From: Epichloe hybrida | Taxonomy: Eukaryota > Ascomycota > Sordariomycetes > Hypocreales > Clavicipitaceae | Length of the DNA: 64,000 bases | Assembly: GCA_019022495.1 (NCBI GenBank) | Contig: JAFEKR010000085.1 | Location: 1-64,000, forward strand | Reading direction: 5' to 3' | Shown: positions 1 through 11,655 of the stretch, piece by piece | Position numbering within the stretch: position 1 is the first letter of the stretch | Layout: every line of letters starts with the position of its first letter | Position numbers and translations under genes: made by a program | The notes under the pieces: model-generated | The model's input: the letters and a program-made list of their open reading frames with translations, nothing else | Database searches by the model: none | What the model was told of the DNA's origin: nothing

Positions 1-435
1 GTAGTCCAAGTCATCGCGATAGGAGCGACGAGGCTTTTCTCTCGGCTCAGCCTTGTAGTCGCCATCGTAACTATCCCTCGGCGCATCTCGCTCGTATCGT
101 GAGGATCGCGGCTCACGCCTTCCCTCTTCACGCTGGCCATCCCTGCGCGGCTCACGAGGCAGCCGTTCTGAAGCGTGATATGGTGGGGGGCTTCTCGCTC
201 GCCGGCCACCGGCTGCCTTGGTCAAGCCAATAGGCTCAGGGGGCTCTCTGCGGGCGTGTCCACGTCTTGGCGCATAAGCATCCTCTGGGGGAATCGCATC
301 GGGGCTGCGGCGACGGTGTCTTCTTTCTGACTTGTGCCGTCGAGGCGGTGGACCGGTGTACCGATCGTCTGATGGCGGGCCATAATGGTCATCAAAGTCG
401 TCGTAGCGCGAACGACGGGGCGGTGGGTGCGCCAT
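1..435 (-). CDS. Arg-rich hypothetical protein, partial (N-terminal 145 codons)
   Basis: The minus strand is open from an ATG at 435-433 to the window edge (145 codons, no stop), so the C-terminus lies outside the window. The start reads MAHPPPRRSRYDDFDDHYG. The protein is very rich in Arg, Pro, Asp, Ser and Tyr, with RS/RD-like and PPRR clusters (PPPRRHKSERRHRRRSPD), which suggests a disordered, basic, possibly RNA-binding protein. There are no membrane segments and no catalytic motif. I do not recognise the family. The start is the first ATG of the frame and is followed upstream by a long gene-free stretch. An intron in the unseen part cannot be excluded. Confidence 0.6.
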   Translation of the reverse strand, partial: MAHPPPRRSRYDDFDDHYGPPSDDRYTGPPPRRHKSERRHRRRSPDAIPPEDAYAPRRGHARREPPEPIGLTKAAGGRRARSPPPYHASERLPREPRRDGQREEGRREPRSSRYERDAPRDSYDGDYKAEPREKPRRSYRDDLDY

Positions 436-3400
436 AACGGGCAGCGTGTTCTCAGTGCAAGAATGTGTATATATTATGAGGTCGTCGAGGTCGTAAAAGA
501 GCAGACGAAGAAAGATTTCCAACGTGTTTGTAACAAAGACGCTCAGCTGATGCAAAAACCAGAGACGACGTGTGGGTTGAAAGCAGGTTAAACATGGAGG
601 GTCAGCTCGCATACAGGACGCCGATCAAACGACATTCACATGTGTCTCATGCGACACCGTGCCCGTGGCTCAAAGACAGAGTTTGCGAGGCAACCCGGCA
701 GATACATCAGCCCCATCAGCCCAGTGCTCGCAGCTGTCGAAGACTATCCGTCACTCGCGATTCGCCGGGCCGGCTGACGTCATTTGAGCCAATCGGAGAG
801 CGCTTGACACTTAGCAGCGCTCCAGCGGTCTGAGGCTTGGAGACCTGGCGCCAGGGTCATCTGACGTCAAAAGAACAGGCAGGTGGGAAGGTGGGAAGGT
901 GGGAAGGTGCCGCGCCACCTGCCTTGCTAGCAAAACAACAAGCACCAATTCTCAACTCTGGGACGGGTGGAGATTGAGCCGTGGTTGTCGTCTTCATGCA
1001 TCGCGGTTGACGAAATCTCATGCAATCCAAGCTTTTTCATCCTCACTGTCGCTCAGGGCACCATCAGTTTGCCGGCTTGTCCCGTCCCCCGCCCCGCCCA
1101 GACCGGCCACTTTTAGCCACTGGCCACAAGATTCAGAATTCAGGGTCTCCCGCTCCCGCCCCTGCCTTGGCCGCGTGGCAGTGACACGTTCGCATGTCAC
1201 AACAGAAGTGATCAAGTTCTAGAAGCAAATAATGGGTTGTGCGCCGATCAAGCAATGACTCCTCGTCCTCGTCCCGGATGCGGCTGGTATGGACTTCAGA
1301 TCTTGTGATGATCATTTCTGTCCCTTCGAAAGACTCCTGCACATTGCATCTGCTCCCAACCAAGTGAGACATTTGGCACGTTTCGCTCGAACGCTTCGGT
1401 CGTGGCTTACTCCAGTTAGCTGCTTCGACGATCAGCAGCCAAGAAGAAGCATAACTCGAGCACGGGGTTCTAGGTTTTGTCCTGGTCGCATTCACCAACA
1501 GCATGGCAGGCTGGTCAGATGATGACGCACGAGGCAATAAAGGACTCCATGCATCGGACTCTGGAAAGAAGGAGGTTGAGAGGAGGAGAAGAATGGCTGC
1601 ACATGAAATTAGGTCGCGCGTGGGCCAATTAAATGTGTTGAACCTGGAGGATTTCTTCTCGGTTTTGTGACCATCTTGACGTCGAAATATATTATAGTCA
1701 TGATCTACTTTGTCTTTTCCGCGCAGCGGGCAGATGGGATCTCATAGCAACGACAGATACTCATGATCTTTTCTTGTTCAAAAGGCCCTTGTTGTCATAA
1801 ATTTCATCAATTTCATGGAGAGAATCGAAAGTTCGCGTTCGTACAGGGTAGGCCAACATTGGACAGCATTGGATGTTCTGGTCATAGTTAGTGGGGATTA
1901 CGCAAAAGCCACCAATCTTTCCCTCCTTCTCGAAATAAATGATTGGAAGACGAATTAAAGGTACGTTCTTTGATCATAGAACCCTCTCTCGTGGGAACTA
2001 CAAATACGACGACCGCATCCTGACTCTTCTCAGCAATTGAACAAGCAGGCAACGGATCAGGAACGACGGCCCGTGTACGTTGATGTCAGGAAGAAGCGGG
2101 GATTTGTTAGTTGCTGTCTCCTAATGCCCATGTTTAGTGTGTGGTTAGCAGGCTAGAGTATCGGTATGGGCACTCACGCTAAGCATTGAGGGATTTCCAT
2201 GTTCATGACCAAGGTTAGCGTGAGCTTTACGTCCTCCTGGCTCCCGCAATGTCCATTTGTCGTCAATATCTCGGTTGTCATGTTATCATTTGCACCGTGC
2301 ATCGGGATCGGCCGACGATTGTGTACTCTTTCCAGTACGGAGTACACCGGGGGCATAGCGTCAGGCACTTGCCGACGATCGCATGCCCACGTTCACCGTT
2401 GACCGCTGCCATCCGCGTCGGAGACGGCTCGTCCATCGATCCACCGTCGATCCCACGACGGCAACGCATATAGAAAGAAGAACAACGTGGCCAATTTCCA
2501 AGGATCCGCTGAACAATTCACTGATAAGAAGAGCAGAGGTCCCGCCGTTGTTCAAGCTTTGTACGTAAGTCTTGCGATAGAAGACAAATTCTTGATTGTC
2601 TGTGGCTGGCGATGACGAGCATACTGGGCAGGTGCCAGCATTGCACCTGCCTCGCTCCCAGACGTCTGCTGGGTCCAACGACTTGAGACGAGCAGCCAAC
2701 TTTGACGTGGTTCGATGTGCCCGCCCAGACTTGACCTCTTCAACGGTTCCGCGTCCTTGGGCCACTCACGCCGTACCGAACGCCGTACCGAACGTAGCTA
2801 TCGAAAGCCAAGGCAAGCGATGCCAGAGCTCAATAATCTCGTCCAACGACGTTGTTCGCAATGCAAAGCTGTCCAGCCTGATCGATTCCTCACACCACCT
2901 GCCTTAGCTCGGTCGACGAGGCGGCTGTCGCATGTCATCCGCACGGGAACCCACTTGCAAGAAGTTGTACATCGGAGGCCGCCGCTTTCCTACACCTGCG
3001 ATTGACGCGACGACCAACTGTCGCCCGTCCGTTCATCCCAAGACAGCAGCTGCTGCTTCCGCCCCCGCATGATATCCTGGTCGATTGTTCGAAGATTCAC
3101 AGATTCGATGTCTTGGCTCAGGGATGATGAACTAGGCTCTGAAAACGCCGGGAAGTGACGCTTGCTGTTGCCATCATGCCATCAAGAGCTTTGCTTAGCT
3201 AAAGCATTGAGCTTCATCAATTCCGCGGCGCGTAATCCACAATCCCTCTGGCCTACGGAGCACTCCGTAGATGGGTTTCCCCTTTGAACGGGACAAATTT
3301 CGACGGAACAGGTCACGAGACAAGCGTACAGTTGGAGAATACGAAACGGAGAAGGGGATACTGGACGCGATCGAAAAATTTGGTTCGCACCGGCGATTAT

Positions 3401-4514
3401 GCACTCAGTCAGTCAGACCTTATTAAGCACCCTCCACAACCCCTCGTGTGGAGTGCCAAGGCAGCAGGCAGCATCAACCAGTCACATCCCATTTTTGCAC
3501 CCGTTATCGCAGCCCGTTATCGCAGCTTCCAATCTGCTCCACCCAGATACACCCACTGTACGGACGTACGAGTCGAGGCCAATTTCCGGCTACTCGATGC
3601 GATGGGAGGAAGGAGATGTTTGATAAGGGCCTGCGATAATGATAAGTACGCACGCGCACGCGCTCTGGACAGACCGACGTCGAGTCGCATCGGGCGGTTG
3701 GTGGTCCCGAGTTCAGAGTGATGATGGACGTGGCTCAACCCTGCAACCCGGTGTCATGGCACAACTTGTTGCTACTACATACATGTGGACAGCGTGAAAG
3801 GGAGCATGCAACATGCCAACAAGTTAATACCAACAGACCCGACGGACACAGACCAGACGGACACAGACCCTGGCCGAGAGAAGCAGCCACTGTGGGTCAA
3901 GAACAGACATCGCGTCGGATTGGCAGTTGATGGAAGTTGAAGATAAAGAATGAGTCGGGCAAAACCTCCAACTGCGCCAAAGACGGCGGCACCACTCACA
4001 CCAAGTTGACCCCATCACAGACAGGCAGACAGACCCCTTCCTGCAATCTCATTCATGTTGTGTGTTGTGACAAGGACCAGGAAGCTGAAATGCTCTCTCC
4101 TCACTTCTCTCGCACACTCTGACCTGTTGGCCCTGTTTCTCTTGATAGCCTGGCATGGCACATGGCATTTTCAGCTTGCAAGTCCAACTACACTCGTCCA
4201 ACACGGGCTCTGCAGTGTTTCTAAACCCCTTCATAAAGTTGCTACCGCGCCTTGCTAGAAGCCATCTCCATCTCCACCTTTAAAGACTGCTCCATCGCCA
4301 ACATCATTTCTTTCCGGACCTTGGGGTCGTCCAGCTTTTCGCTCCATATTGGCTCTCAACTTTTTGCCTCGCTGCGCCGGGCTTTCCATCTGCATCTACT
4401 TTTCCAAGTGAGCTGGAGCTTTTTGCTAGCTGCTCGCTAGTGACAAGGCGAGATAGTATCACCAATATCGACATCCACCCCGAACGGTCACCATCACGCG
4501 CCAATTATCAAAAG
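436..4514. other. Long gene-free stretch upstream of the purine permease gene
   Basis: No frame here has convincing protein composition or splice structure; the open frames are short and look like chance. It should hold the promoter and 5' UTR of the minus-strand gene ending at 435 and of the permease starting at 4515. Visible items are two CRE palindromes, a GTGGGAAG tandem run (about 881-909), a near-perfect palindrome at 3253-3270 of the dispersed TACGGAGTA type, and a direct repeat of GACGGACACAGAC at about 3841-3869. Confidence 0.5.
775..869. promoter_or_regulatory. Two perfect CRE/ATF palindromes (TGACGTCA) with a CCAAT box
   Basis: TGACGTCA occurs at 775-782 and again at 862-869, with CCAAT at 789-793. 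This octamer is the classical binding site of CREB/ATF-type bZIP factors, which are common fungal stress regulators. Two perfect copies 87 bp apart near a CCAAT box suggest a real upstream element, most likely for the minus-strand gene starting at 435. The sequence match is seen directly; function is inferred. Confidence 0.35.
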
Positions 4515-6803
4515 ATGGGCTGGATGGAAAACACAAATGCCCAAGTGGCGAGGAGTTATGTTGGAAAATGGTTTCGCCTCGATGGCAGTGGTCACGTATG
4601 TCATTTGTCATTTGTCATTTGTCAATCGCCAATCGTCTTTCGTCTTTCGTCTTTCCTCTTTCCACTGTTCTCTGTTCTCTTTGACAAACTAGGGGACGTC
4701 GTTATTCTGTGGTGGAGAGCTGTCATACCCCCGTATTGGGCGTTCGATGTTGTTTCACATTTACATTTCCGTCAAAAACCGCACATCTCAAGAGTATGGA
4801 GAATGAATTTGTGTAACGCGAGGTCTAGCGCTGCTGCACATACGCAACAAGAATGTTGACTTGTTCTGTGCAAAGTTCCTCAAGTGCTAACAGTTTGTTC
4901 TTGACGACACTTGTAGCCCAAGGAACGCAAGGGTTCATACTTCATGACGGAGATCCGCGCTGGACTCACCACTTTCTTTGCCATGGCATACATCATCGCT
5001 GTCAATGCCTCTATTGTTTCCGACTCTGGCGGCACCTGTGTCTGCCCCCGCACTGCCGAGGACCCAACTTGCGACAAAGATCAGTCGTACATGCTGTGCG
5101 TCCAAGTCGTCAAACAAGATATCGTTACCGCCACAGCTGCCATTTCTGCACTGGCTTGCGTCTGTATGGGGTTGTTGGCCAATCTGTACGTGTGCCAGCT
5201 GTTGTCCAACAGGTTTCACGAGAGCTGACAGTTGCACAAACAGGCCAGTTGCTTTGGCGCCAGGAATGGGTATGGTTTCCATGCGAAACAATAAGTTGCT
5301 GTCTGTCATTGTCGGCAGACCGGGGAAAATTGGCAAGTCCGCTGACTCGTGGTTGAACTAGGCTTGAACGCGTATTTTGCTTATACCGTCGGTACGTGGC
5401 ACACGCACAGAAACGTGTTATACCCAACACGCATCCCCCGTATGTGTGCAACCAACTAACCCAGGTCGTGCACAGTTGGCCGTCATGGCACCGGGCCCGT
5501 CCCCTATCGAGTTGCCCTCACCGCCATCTTCGTCGAAGGATGGATTTTCCTCGGTCTGGCCGTCCTTGGCTTGCGACAGTGGCTTGCGAGGGCGATTCCC
5601 CATTCCATCAAGGTCGCGACTGGTGTGGGAATCGGCTTATACCTGACGCTGATCGGACTCACGTACAGTGAGGGTATTGGTCTTGTCGTCGGTGCCACGG
5701 GGACGCCTGTGGAACTGGCTGGATGCTCGCCCGCGAACCGTCTGAAGGACGGAACGTGTCCCAGCTGGGACAAGATGCGATTCCCTGCCATGTGGATCGG
5801 CATCTTCTGCGGCGGCATCTTGACGGTAATACTGACCATGTTCCGATGCAAGGGCGCCATCATCATTGGCATTCTTCTCGTCAGCATCATCTCCTGGCCT
5901 CGCACGACACCCGTCACCTACTTCCCGTACACGCAACTTGGTGATGCTCAGTTCGATTTCTTCAAAAAGGTGGTCACCTTCCACCCCATTGGTAAGACTC
6001 TCAACGTCCAGGACTGGAACGTTTCAGAGCACGGCGGCCAGTTCGGCCTCGCTCTCATCACTTTCCTCTATGTCGACATACTCGATGCCACGGGCACCCT
6101 GTACTCGATGGCGCGATTTGCCGGCCTCATGGACCCGGTGACCCAGGACTTTGAAGGTTCCGCGGTTGCGTACATGGTTGACGCAGTTTGCATCTCGATC
6201 GGCGCCCTGTTCGGCGTCCCTCCCGTCACAGCCTTTGTCGAGTCCGGTGCCGGTATATCGGAAGGCGGCAAAACCGGCTTGACCTCTGCCGTGACTGGCC
6301 TGTGCTTTTTCATGGCCGTCTTCTTCGCCCCCATCTTCGCCTCGATCCCGCCGTGGGCCACCGGGTGCGTGCTCATACTCGTGGGGTCCATGATGGCAAG
6401 TGCCGTCCCCGAGATCAACTGGAAGTACATGGGAGATGCGGTCCCCGCGTTCCTGGCCATCTGCCTGATGCCATTCACCTACTCGATTGCCAACGGCCTG
6501 ATTGGCGGCATCTTGTCGTACATGATGATCAATGGAGCTGTATGGAGCATCAAGAAGCTCTCGGGCGGCCGAATCGTACCCTCCAACATGGATGAACAGG
6601 AGAACTGGACATGGCGAATCCCGGGAGGATTCCTACCGCCGTGGCTGGTTCGTCTGGGCAAGGGCCGAAAGGACTTTTGGAAGGACGACGCACCGACGGC
6701 GGAGGAGGCAGCGCAGCATAAACTCAGCTCTGACGAACAGGCTTCGCAGAGCGGGCGGGAGGGCAGCCATCCCGGCGAGGGCGACCCCAGCGCCAAGGCC
6801 TGA
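4515..6803 (+). CDS. azgA: AzgA-type purine (adenine/guanine/hypoxanthine) permease
   Basis: This is a polytopic plasma-membrane transporter of the AzgA branch of the NCS2/xanthine-uracil superfamily, a proton symporter for adenine, guanine and hypoxanthine. Five exons are inferred: 4515-4595, 4917-5185, 5244-5269, 5362-5391 and 5476-6803, giving 577 residues, normal for the family. Splicing restores the conserved string ALAPGMGLNAYFAYTVVG followed by GTGPVPYRVALTAIFVEGWIF. Other family signals are RAGLTTFFAMAYIIAVN near the N-terminus and the SGAGISEGGKTGLTS-like substrate-site region. The C-terminal tail (DDAPTAEEAAQHKLSSDEQ) is hydrophilic and cytosolic. Exons 3 and 4 are tiny (26 and 30 nt), so the gene is easily misannotated. 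Intron 1 (about 320 nt) carries tandem TCATTTGT repeats. The gene is convergent with the oxygenase gene at 7339-8605. Confidence 0.9.
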
Positions 6804-7338
6804 AAATGAAACATGATATTGGGGAATCTGCTCCGGACATATATTATCGTGAGAGTGGGGGTGGGTCTAGTCTACTTGACAGTTCAATGATGACGCGAAC
6901 GGATAAATACTTTTGCAATCTTTTGTTCAATTCGTTGGCAGGCATGTCTGTAAATTGGGCACGGTAATCCGTACAACGGACACAAAATGCAAGAAGCCGC
7001 GCCGTAAACAAGTCTGCCTGTCCACCATGCATGCCGAAACTCCGTCATAAACATCAGCATCACCCACCGGTGTGGTTCCTGTTGTCACCACGGTCATTCC
7101 ATCATTCGAACCTTGGAATTTTTTCATCTTACCATTATTTCCGCGTTGGGTGGTGCCCTTTACGCCATTAACGCAATGTGCTTCAGTTCGCTATCGCCTC
7201 GTCAGCACGCTTCGGGGGAAAAGGCATATGAACGAAATCTTTCTCCCAAGACAAAAGGCCCTCGACTCGACCCTCTTTCCGAAACCAAGATTTTGGGAAA
7301 AAAAAAAAAAAAAAAAAAAGTTAGAAATGAGAAGCAAC
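6804..7338. other. Convergent 3' intergenic region with a 22-nt A tract
   Basis: This lies between the stops of the permease (plus) and the oxygenase (minus) and should hold both 3' UTRs. A run of 22 A residues is at 7298-7319. A GTGAGT directly overlaps the oxygenase stop codon (TGA at 7341-7339), so a further 3' exon cannot be excluded, but I found no convincing acceptor and coding continuation. Confidence 0.5.
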
Positions 7339-8605
7339 TCACCGTTCAACCTGGTCCCCCACCTTGATAGGCGGATACAGCACCTCCTCGCCCTCGTCCC
7401 TCCCCAACCTCGCCTGCTCCTCCCTCAGGCGCCTCGCCCTTTCGGCCAGCGCCGGCACGGGAGCGAGGTCAAAGTCGGAGTCGAGGTGCCAGAAGAGGGT
7501 GCTCGAGATGCGGACGAGCGGGCGGCTGCGGCTGCGGCGCCGCATCGCCTCGAGGGTCTGCTGGTTGACGACGACCTCGTGGTAGCCGGCCTTGACGAGG
7601 CCGCCCGTTGCGTGCTCGAGCTGCTTGCCCGCCTGGACGAGGAGGTGGTTCCCGGGGGGGATGCGGACGGCGATGCGGTCGCCCGTGTTGCGGGCCCAGA
7701 TGTTGAGGCCCGGGTAGCGGGAGCGACCGTGGATGGTGAGGAAGTTGAGGTCTGTGTGGAAGCCGGCGAGGATGGTGTCTTTGACGCCGTACTTGGTGAG
7801 GTCGCTTGCTGTGGGGGCGAGAAGATGAGGGCTTTTTTTTAACTTGTGAGTGCGTGTGTCAGATTGGGGGGGGGGGGCATGAAGGGGAGGAGGGAAGGAA
7901 GGAAGTCGGACGAACCCGTGTTTGCCGGCGTCGCTGAAATACTCGGCTGGGAGGTCGAGGCCAATGGCTATCATTTCGGAGAGCTTGGAGACGCTGCTCG
8001 CCAGGGGTTCGGTTATTATTTTCCTCTGAAAGAAAAAAAAAAAAAAAAAAAAAAAAAAAAAGCATCCATCAACATTAGCTGCCTTACGCATTCTTCATGC
8101 AAGTCCCCCATCTATTCATGGTAGGCTCCCATCTCGGCCGGATGTGCTCCCCGGCCGGCACCACGTTCTCGGCATTCAGCCGCGGGAACTGCGTCTCGCG
8201 GGGCGCGTCGTCGTCGGCCATGCGCCAGAAGAAGCGGCACTTGGGGTCGGGCTGGTGGCCGGCAATGTCCAGGGGCCGCTGGCTGGGACGAAGCCTCCGG
8301 ATGACGTCCAGGCAGGGCTCGTCGACGGCGCACCTGGGCCTCTCGGTCCCCTCGAGCGTCACGCCGACCTGGTAGCCCAGCTCGGGCCGCTCGTCCCTGC
8401 GCAGGTCGGCCTCTGGCTGGGAAAAGTAGTCCTCCAGGAGGTCGAGGAACGAGGCGTTGTCCGACTCGAGGACGCGCGAGTCGTGGAGGATGAGGGCGCC
8501 GTACGTGATGAGGGCGTCGGCCGCCCTGGCGCATTCGGCGCGGGCGGGGGCCGAGGACGGGTCGCCGCGCAGGTACGTGTCGAGGTCGATGATGGGGAGG
8601 TTCAT
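7339..8605 (-). CDS. 2-oxoglutarate/Fe(II)-dependent oxygenase, isopenicillin N synthase-like
   Basis: This is a cytosolic non-haem iron oxygenase of the isopenicillin-N-synthase-like superfamily; the substrate is unknown. Three exons are inferred on the minus strand: 8605-8088, 7993-7916 and 7831-7339, giving 362 residues. The first acceptor is chosen because it joins MKNA to VSKLSEMIAIGLDLP in frame, and the second restores KHGPHLLAPTASDL; both match the usual family order. The iron ligands are visible as H224 and D226 (GFHTDLNFLTIHGRSRYPGL) and H283 (AGYHEVVV). The 2-oxoglutarate anchor is R306-x-S308 (VRISSTLFWH). The N-terminal DIOX-N-type region starts NLPIIDLDTYL. Intron 1 contains a 29-nt A/T tract and intron 2 is G/C-simple. 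The stop overlaps a possible donor, so the C-terminus is slightly uncertain. Confidence 0.85.
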
Positions 8606-9377
8606 TTCCTTTTCTTCTTCTTCCTTCTTCCTTCTTCCTTCTTTTTATTTTTTTCTTATTTCTGTTTTGGGACTGACTGGCTGGCTGGCGGAGGAGGAAG
8701 AGATGGAATAATGGATGGGACGGCATGAGAATACGATTTATTGGCTTCACGGGAAATCATGCGGATCCCCCACCTCCCCCCACCTCCCAACCCCTCTTCG
8801 TTGCCCGAGTCGGACCCTCTACGGACCCTCTGCGGACCCTCTGCGATCGGAGCCGGCCGATGGTGTTGTGGGCGGTATTATCATACCACAGAGCTTGGGC
8901 GTCAAGTCGAATGGTTCGAAAGGGAGGCACTTACTTGGCAACCGCCGTGCTGAATCCGCAAGAGGTCACTCTTTTTGATCTCAAGAGTGACGGAAGCTGG
9001 CTGGAAGAGGGAAATCGAGGAACCCCAACGTATAATTGAAGCACGGACTGCTGATTTCACGCCTTTTTTTTTTTTTTTTCACACAGCTCTTCTCGTTCAA
9101 CAGTTGGAGCGCCATGAAGACCAGCCACACTTCCCGGTCCTTGTCACTGTAACCCCACCGGTTTCTTAACATGACTGTTCAGAATACTTGCTTCATCTAA
9201 GAAAATAGGTTGTGCCAGGCCGTAGAGGCAAGATTTCCCACCTTACCAGTTTAATATACACAGACGACTGACTGGGTTTTCGCTCATCTTTTCTTCGACA
9301 TCAAACGACTTTCTCGCTCCTCCTCCCTTCGTCGAACCTGCTCTCATGTCATCTTCACGTTCCGATTCCCCCCCGAC
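8606..9377. other. Intergenic region upstream of the oxygenase gene
   Basis: This contains the promoter and 5' UTR of the oxygenase gene and the 3' UTR of the complex I subunit gene. A pyrimidine-rich TTC/CTT tract lies just upstream of the oxygenase ATG (about 8608-8660), and a 16-nt T tract is at 9064-9079. A short direct repeat of CGGACCCTCT occurs near 8812-8842. No gene is evident. Confidence 0.5.
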
Positions 9378-10303
9378 TTACGAGCTCTTTCCGTTTCGCT
9401 CGGTCTCCAGCTCCCTCTCTGCCTGCTGGTAGTACTTGGCTGTATCAACACCATGTTGGTTGTGGTTGACAAAGTTGAACCACGGTACCGTGCTGAAGAA
9501 GAGGGCCGAATATCTGCTCTGCCGGGCCGCAACACCCTGAAGGTGCGGGCTGAGCCTGCTCTCGCCGTAGGGCGTCTCGCCGGCCTTGACTCTGGCCACC
9601 ATTTCCCGCATGTCCATGTCGATTTCGCGAGCGTTTTCGGTGGCACCGTAGAATCGGACTACATGGATAAAACGTTTCGTTAGCACACTTCAGTTTACAT
9701 ACTGCATTCTCGGTTTCAACTTTGATGCTTTTTCGTCGTCATCGAATACGCGGGCCATGGTAGTGAGGGGGGGGGGGGGCGCACGGCATGATCGCTGGTA
9801 AAAGTAGAGGAAGCCGCCAGCGACACCAACGAAACCAGCTAATCGCATGGCCTTGGCAAACCCGCCCTTTCCAACGTATGACGGGGCAAACTTCTCGAGG
9901 GTGTAGAGCGCAGCAGGGGCGAATGCGGCGGCAACACCGCCGGCGACGTAGTCGGAAGTTCGGGCATATCGAACGACTCGCTTGAAGTGACTGGTTCCAA
10001 CTATCAGCATCGATAATCTTCTTCCCGATTTTTTTCCCCTGAGAATAGCCAGCTTCGAAGCGGAAGCAGGTGTTATCGAGTATTTCAAATACACTCCCTC
10101 CCGGCAGCGCAACCGGAATTTTACTCGCGGATATGGGGGGGCAAGAACGTACGGGTCGTTGTCAATGAGCTACATCTCAATTAGCTGTGTTCCCGCGCAA
10201 TGGACTTGCACTTGGCATTTCGACGTACCGGGTAATCCGTTTGGACGACCTTGCTCGTCCCGACATAGGTTTGGGCGGGCTGCTTAATCGCGGTTTCGGC
10301 CAT
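9378..10303 (-). CDS. NADH:ubiquinone oxidoreductase 20.9/21 kDa-type subunit (mitochondrial complex I)
   Basis: This is an accessory subunit of mitochondrial complex I, the fungal-type protein related to the Neurospora 20.9 kDa subunit. Four exons are inferred on the minus strand: 10303-10229, 10169-10153 (only 17 nt), 9990-9785 and 9658-9378, giving 192 residues. The joins give LIDNDPHFKRVVRYARTSDY and YQRSCLRFYGATENAREIDM, both in frame. A hydrophobic segment with a Gly-rich stretch (LAGFVGVAGGFLYFYQ) precedes the conserved soluble C-terminal half, which includes DMDMREMV, TPYGES, VPWFNFVNH and HGVDTAKYYQQAERELE. The start is the first ATG and gives MAETAIKQPAQ. The gene is divergent from the Csm3-like gene across a 333-bp promoter region. 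The assignment rests on recalled family motifs. Confidence 0.82.
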
Positions 10304-10636
10304 TTTGCAGGTGGTTTTGGGGCCCGAGAGCTGTCAATTGGTCAATTCTCTCGATCGACTGAGTCCTGGGAACTTCGTTATCACGAAGTACTCGTCTGCT
10401 CCAGAAGCCGGCGGGTGCCTCAGGATCATATCACGTGATGGCTTCACCTCGCAAATCACGTGCGTCGCGACCAACTTGGATGATGCCACGTTCCTGGAGT
10501 GGGGGCTTTCCAGATCGCGTTTGACGCGTTAAGGGTCGGTGTACTCCGTACATAGCAGGACGGCTCTGCTCATCTGCAGAATTGCTTATATCCCCAAGGA
10601 CAAAATCTTGGGGAGAAGAGAAGATCCAAATTCAGC
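10304..10636. promoter_or_regulatory. Divergent promoter between complex I subunit and Csm3-like genes
   Basis: This 333-bp stretch separates two genes read in opposite directions and must hold both promoters. It contains CACGTGA-type E-box sequences (ATCACGTGATGG near 10431 and AATCACGTGCG near 10455), one copy of the dispersed TACTCCGTAC motif (10541-10551) and an ACGCGTTAAG (MluI-box-like) sequence near 10524. MluI-type boxes drive G1/S genes in fungi, which would suit a replication fork protein, but this is only an inference. Confidence 0.4.
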
Positions 10637-11655
10637 ATGTCAACACTACTTTCAGCCGGCCAACTGCCGCCAAACCGTCACGACGACCTCGACAACTATG
10701 GCATAGACGAATTTGATGACCCCTTCGCCTCACCCAGTCCGCCCTCATCACCCAAGAAGCGAAAGGAGCCAGCATCCCAAGGGCTAGGCATCGACGAGGA
10801 GGTATCCGTTCAGAAGCGCGCCCGGGTACCAAACGTCAAATTAGACGAAGAAAGGTGCGCACCCAACCATTTCCCATCACATCACATTGCCAATCGTTTC
10901 TTTCCATCTCGAGGCATCTAGATCCATTGACACGAGGCCGCAGACTATTAGGCCCAGCCGGTCTGCCAAAACTCCGCCAAAGAGCCCGTAACTTGAGATT
11001 CAAGGGCAAGGGACACGAATTCTCCGATGCATCCCGTCTGTTGTCGTTCTATCAGATGTGGCTGGACGACCTGTTCCCCAAAGCAAAGTTTCTGGATGCA
11101 TTGGCCATGGTAGAAAAGGTCGGCCACAAGAAGCGAGTTGTCGTGGCAAGGAATGAACTCATGAATGAGGGGAAGCCAAAGCCGCGAGATGAGGAGGATG
11201 CGGATTTTGGACCAGAGACAGACGCAGCTGCCGCGAGCAACGGCGACAAAGTGCAACCGACGAGACCGGTCCAAGGCGACAGACCTGCGACGCCGATTAG
11301 GATGTGCCATGTGCCGGACGACGATGACCTTTACGGCGCGACTCCTCGGAACGCGAGGCAACAGCGGCAGACTGATGTACCGGACGATGAGGAGGATGAC
11401 CTGGATGCCCTGATTGCAGAGGCCGAGGGACAGCATCGCGCGCCCCCCCTATTATCCACACATAATAACATTGCGTCGCAATCACGCTCAGTCGACCAAG
11501 TAGATGAAGAGGACGATTTAGATGCATTGATTGCAGAAGCGGAAACACGAGATGGCGGGATCAAGTCACAACAGCCGCCAGCTCCAAACGACACCAGCAA
11601 GAGTGACTTTACTGAAGAAGAAGCTGCGATGCAAGAGATGGAGGAGCTGTGGTAG
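10637..11655 (+). CDS. csm3: Csm3/Swi3 (TIPIN) family replication fork protection protein
   Basis: This is a nuclear subunit of the fork protection complex, the partner of Tof1/Swi1/Timeless, which stabilises stalled forks and supports the S-phase checkpoint. Two exons, 10637-10854 and 10944-11655, give 309 residues. The join yields KLDEERLLGPAGLPKLRQRARNL, the start of the Swi3 domain (about residues 68-150), which continues with FKGKGHEFSDASRLLSFYQMWLDDLFPKAKFLDALAMVEK. An acidic N-terminus (DDLDNYGIDEFDDPFASPSPPSSPKKRK) precedes it. The C-terminal half is disordered and repeats DEEDDLDALIAEAE twice. The length is normal for filamentous fungi. The start ATG follows a 5' UTR, and the gene is divergent from the complex I subunit gene. 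Confidence 0.88.

Noticed and set aside
3284..3721. 145-codon plus-strand frame as a gene
   Set aside because: No protein-like pattern, overlaps competing frames on both strands, and contains repeat-type palindromes.
7072..7842. 256-codon plus-strand frame
   Set aside because: Antisense of oxygenase exon 3 and its 3' region; the Val/Ala/Asp/Glu-rich composition is a shadow, and the minus strand shows the iron-ligand and 2-oxoglutarate motifs.
8040..8091. Alternative acceptor right after the T tract (CAG at 8028-8026) for the oxygenase gene
   Set aside because: It puts exon 2 in the wrong phase relative to exon 1; the CAG at 7996-7994 restores frame and family sequence.
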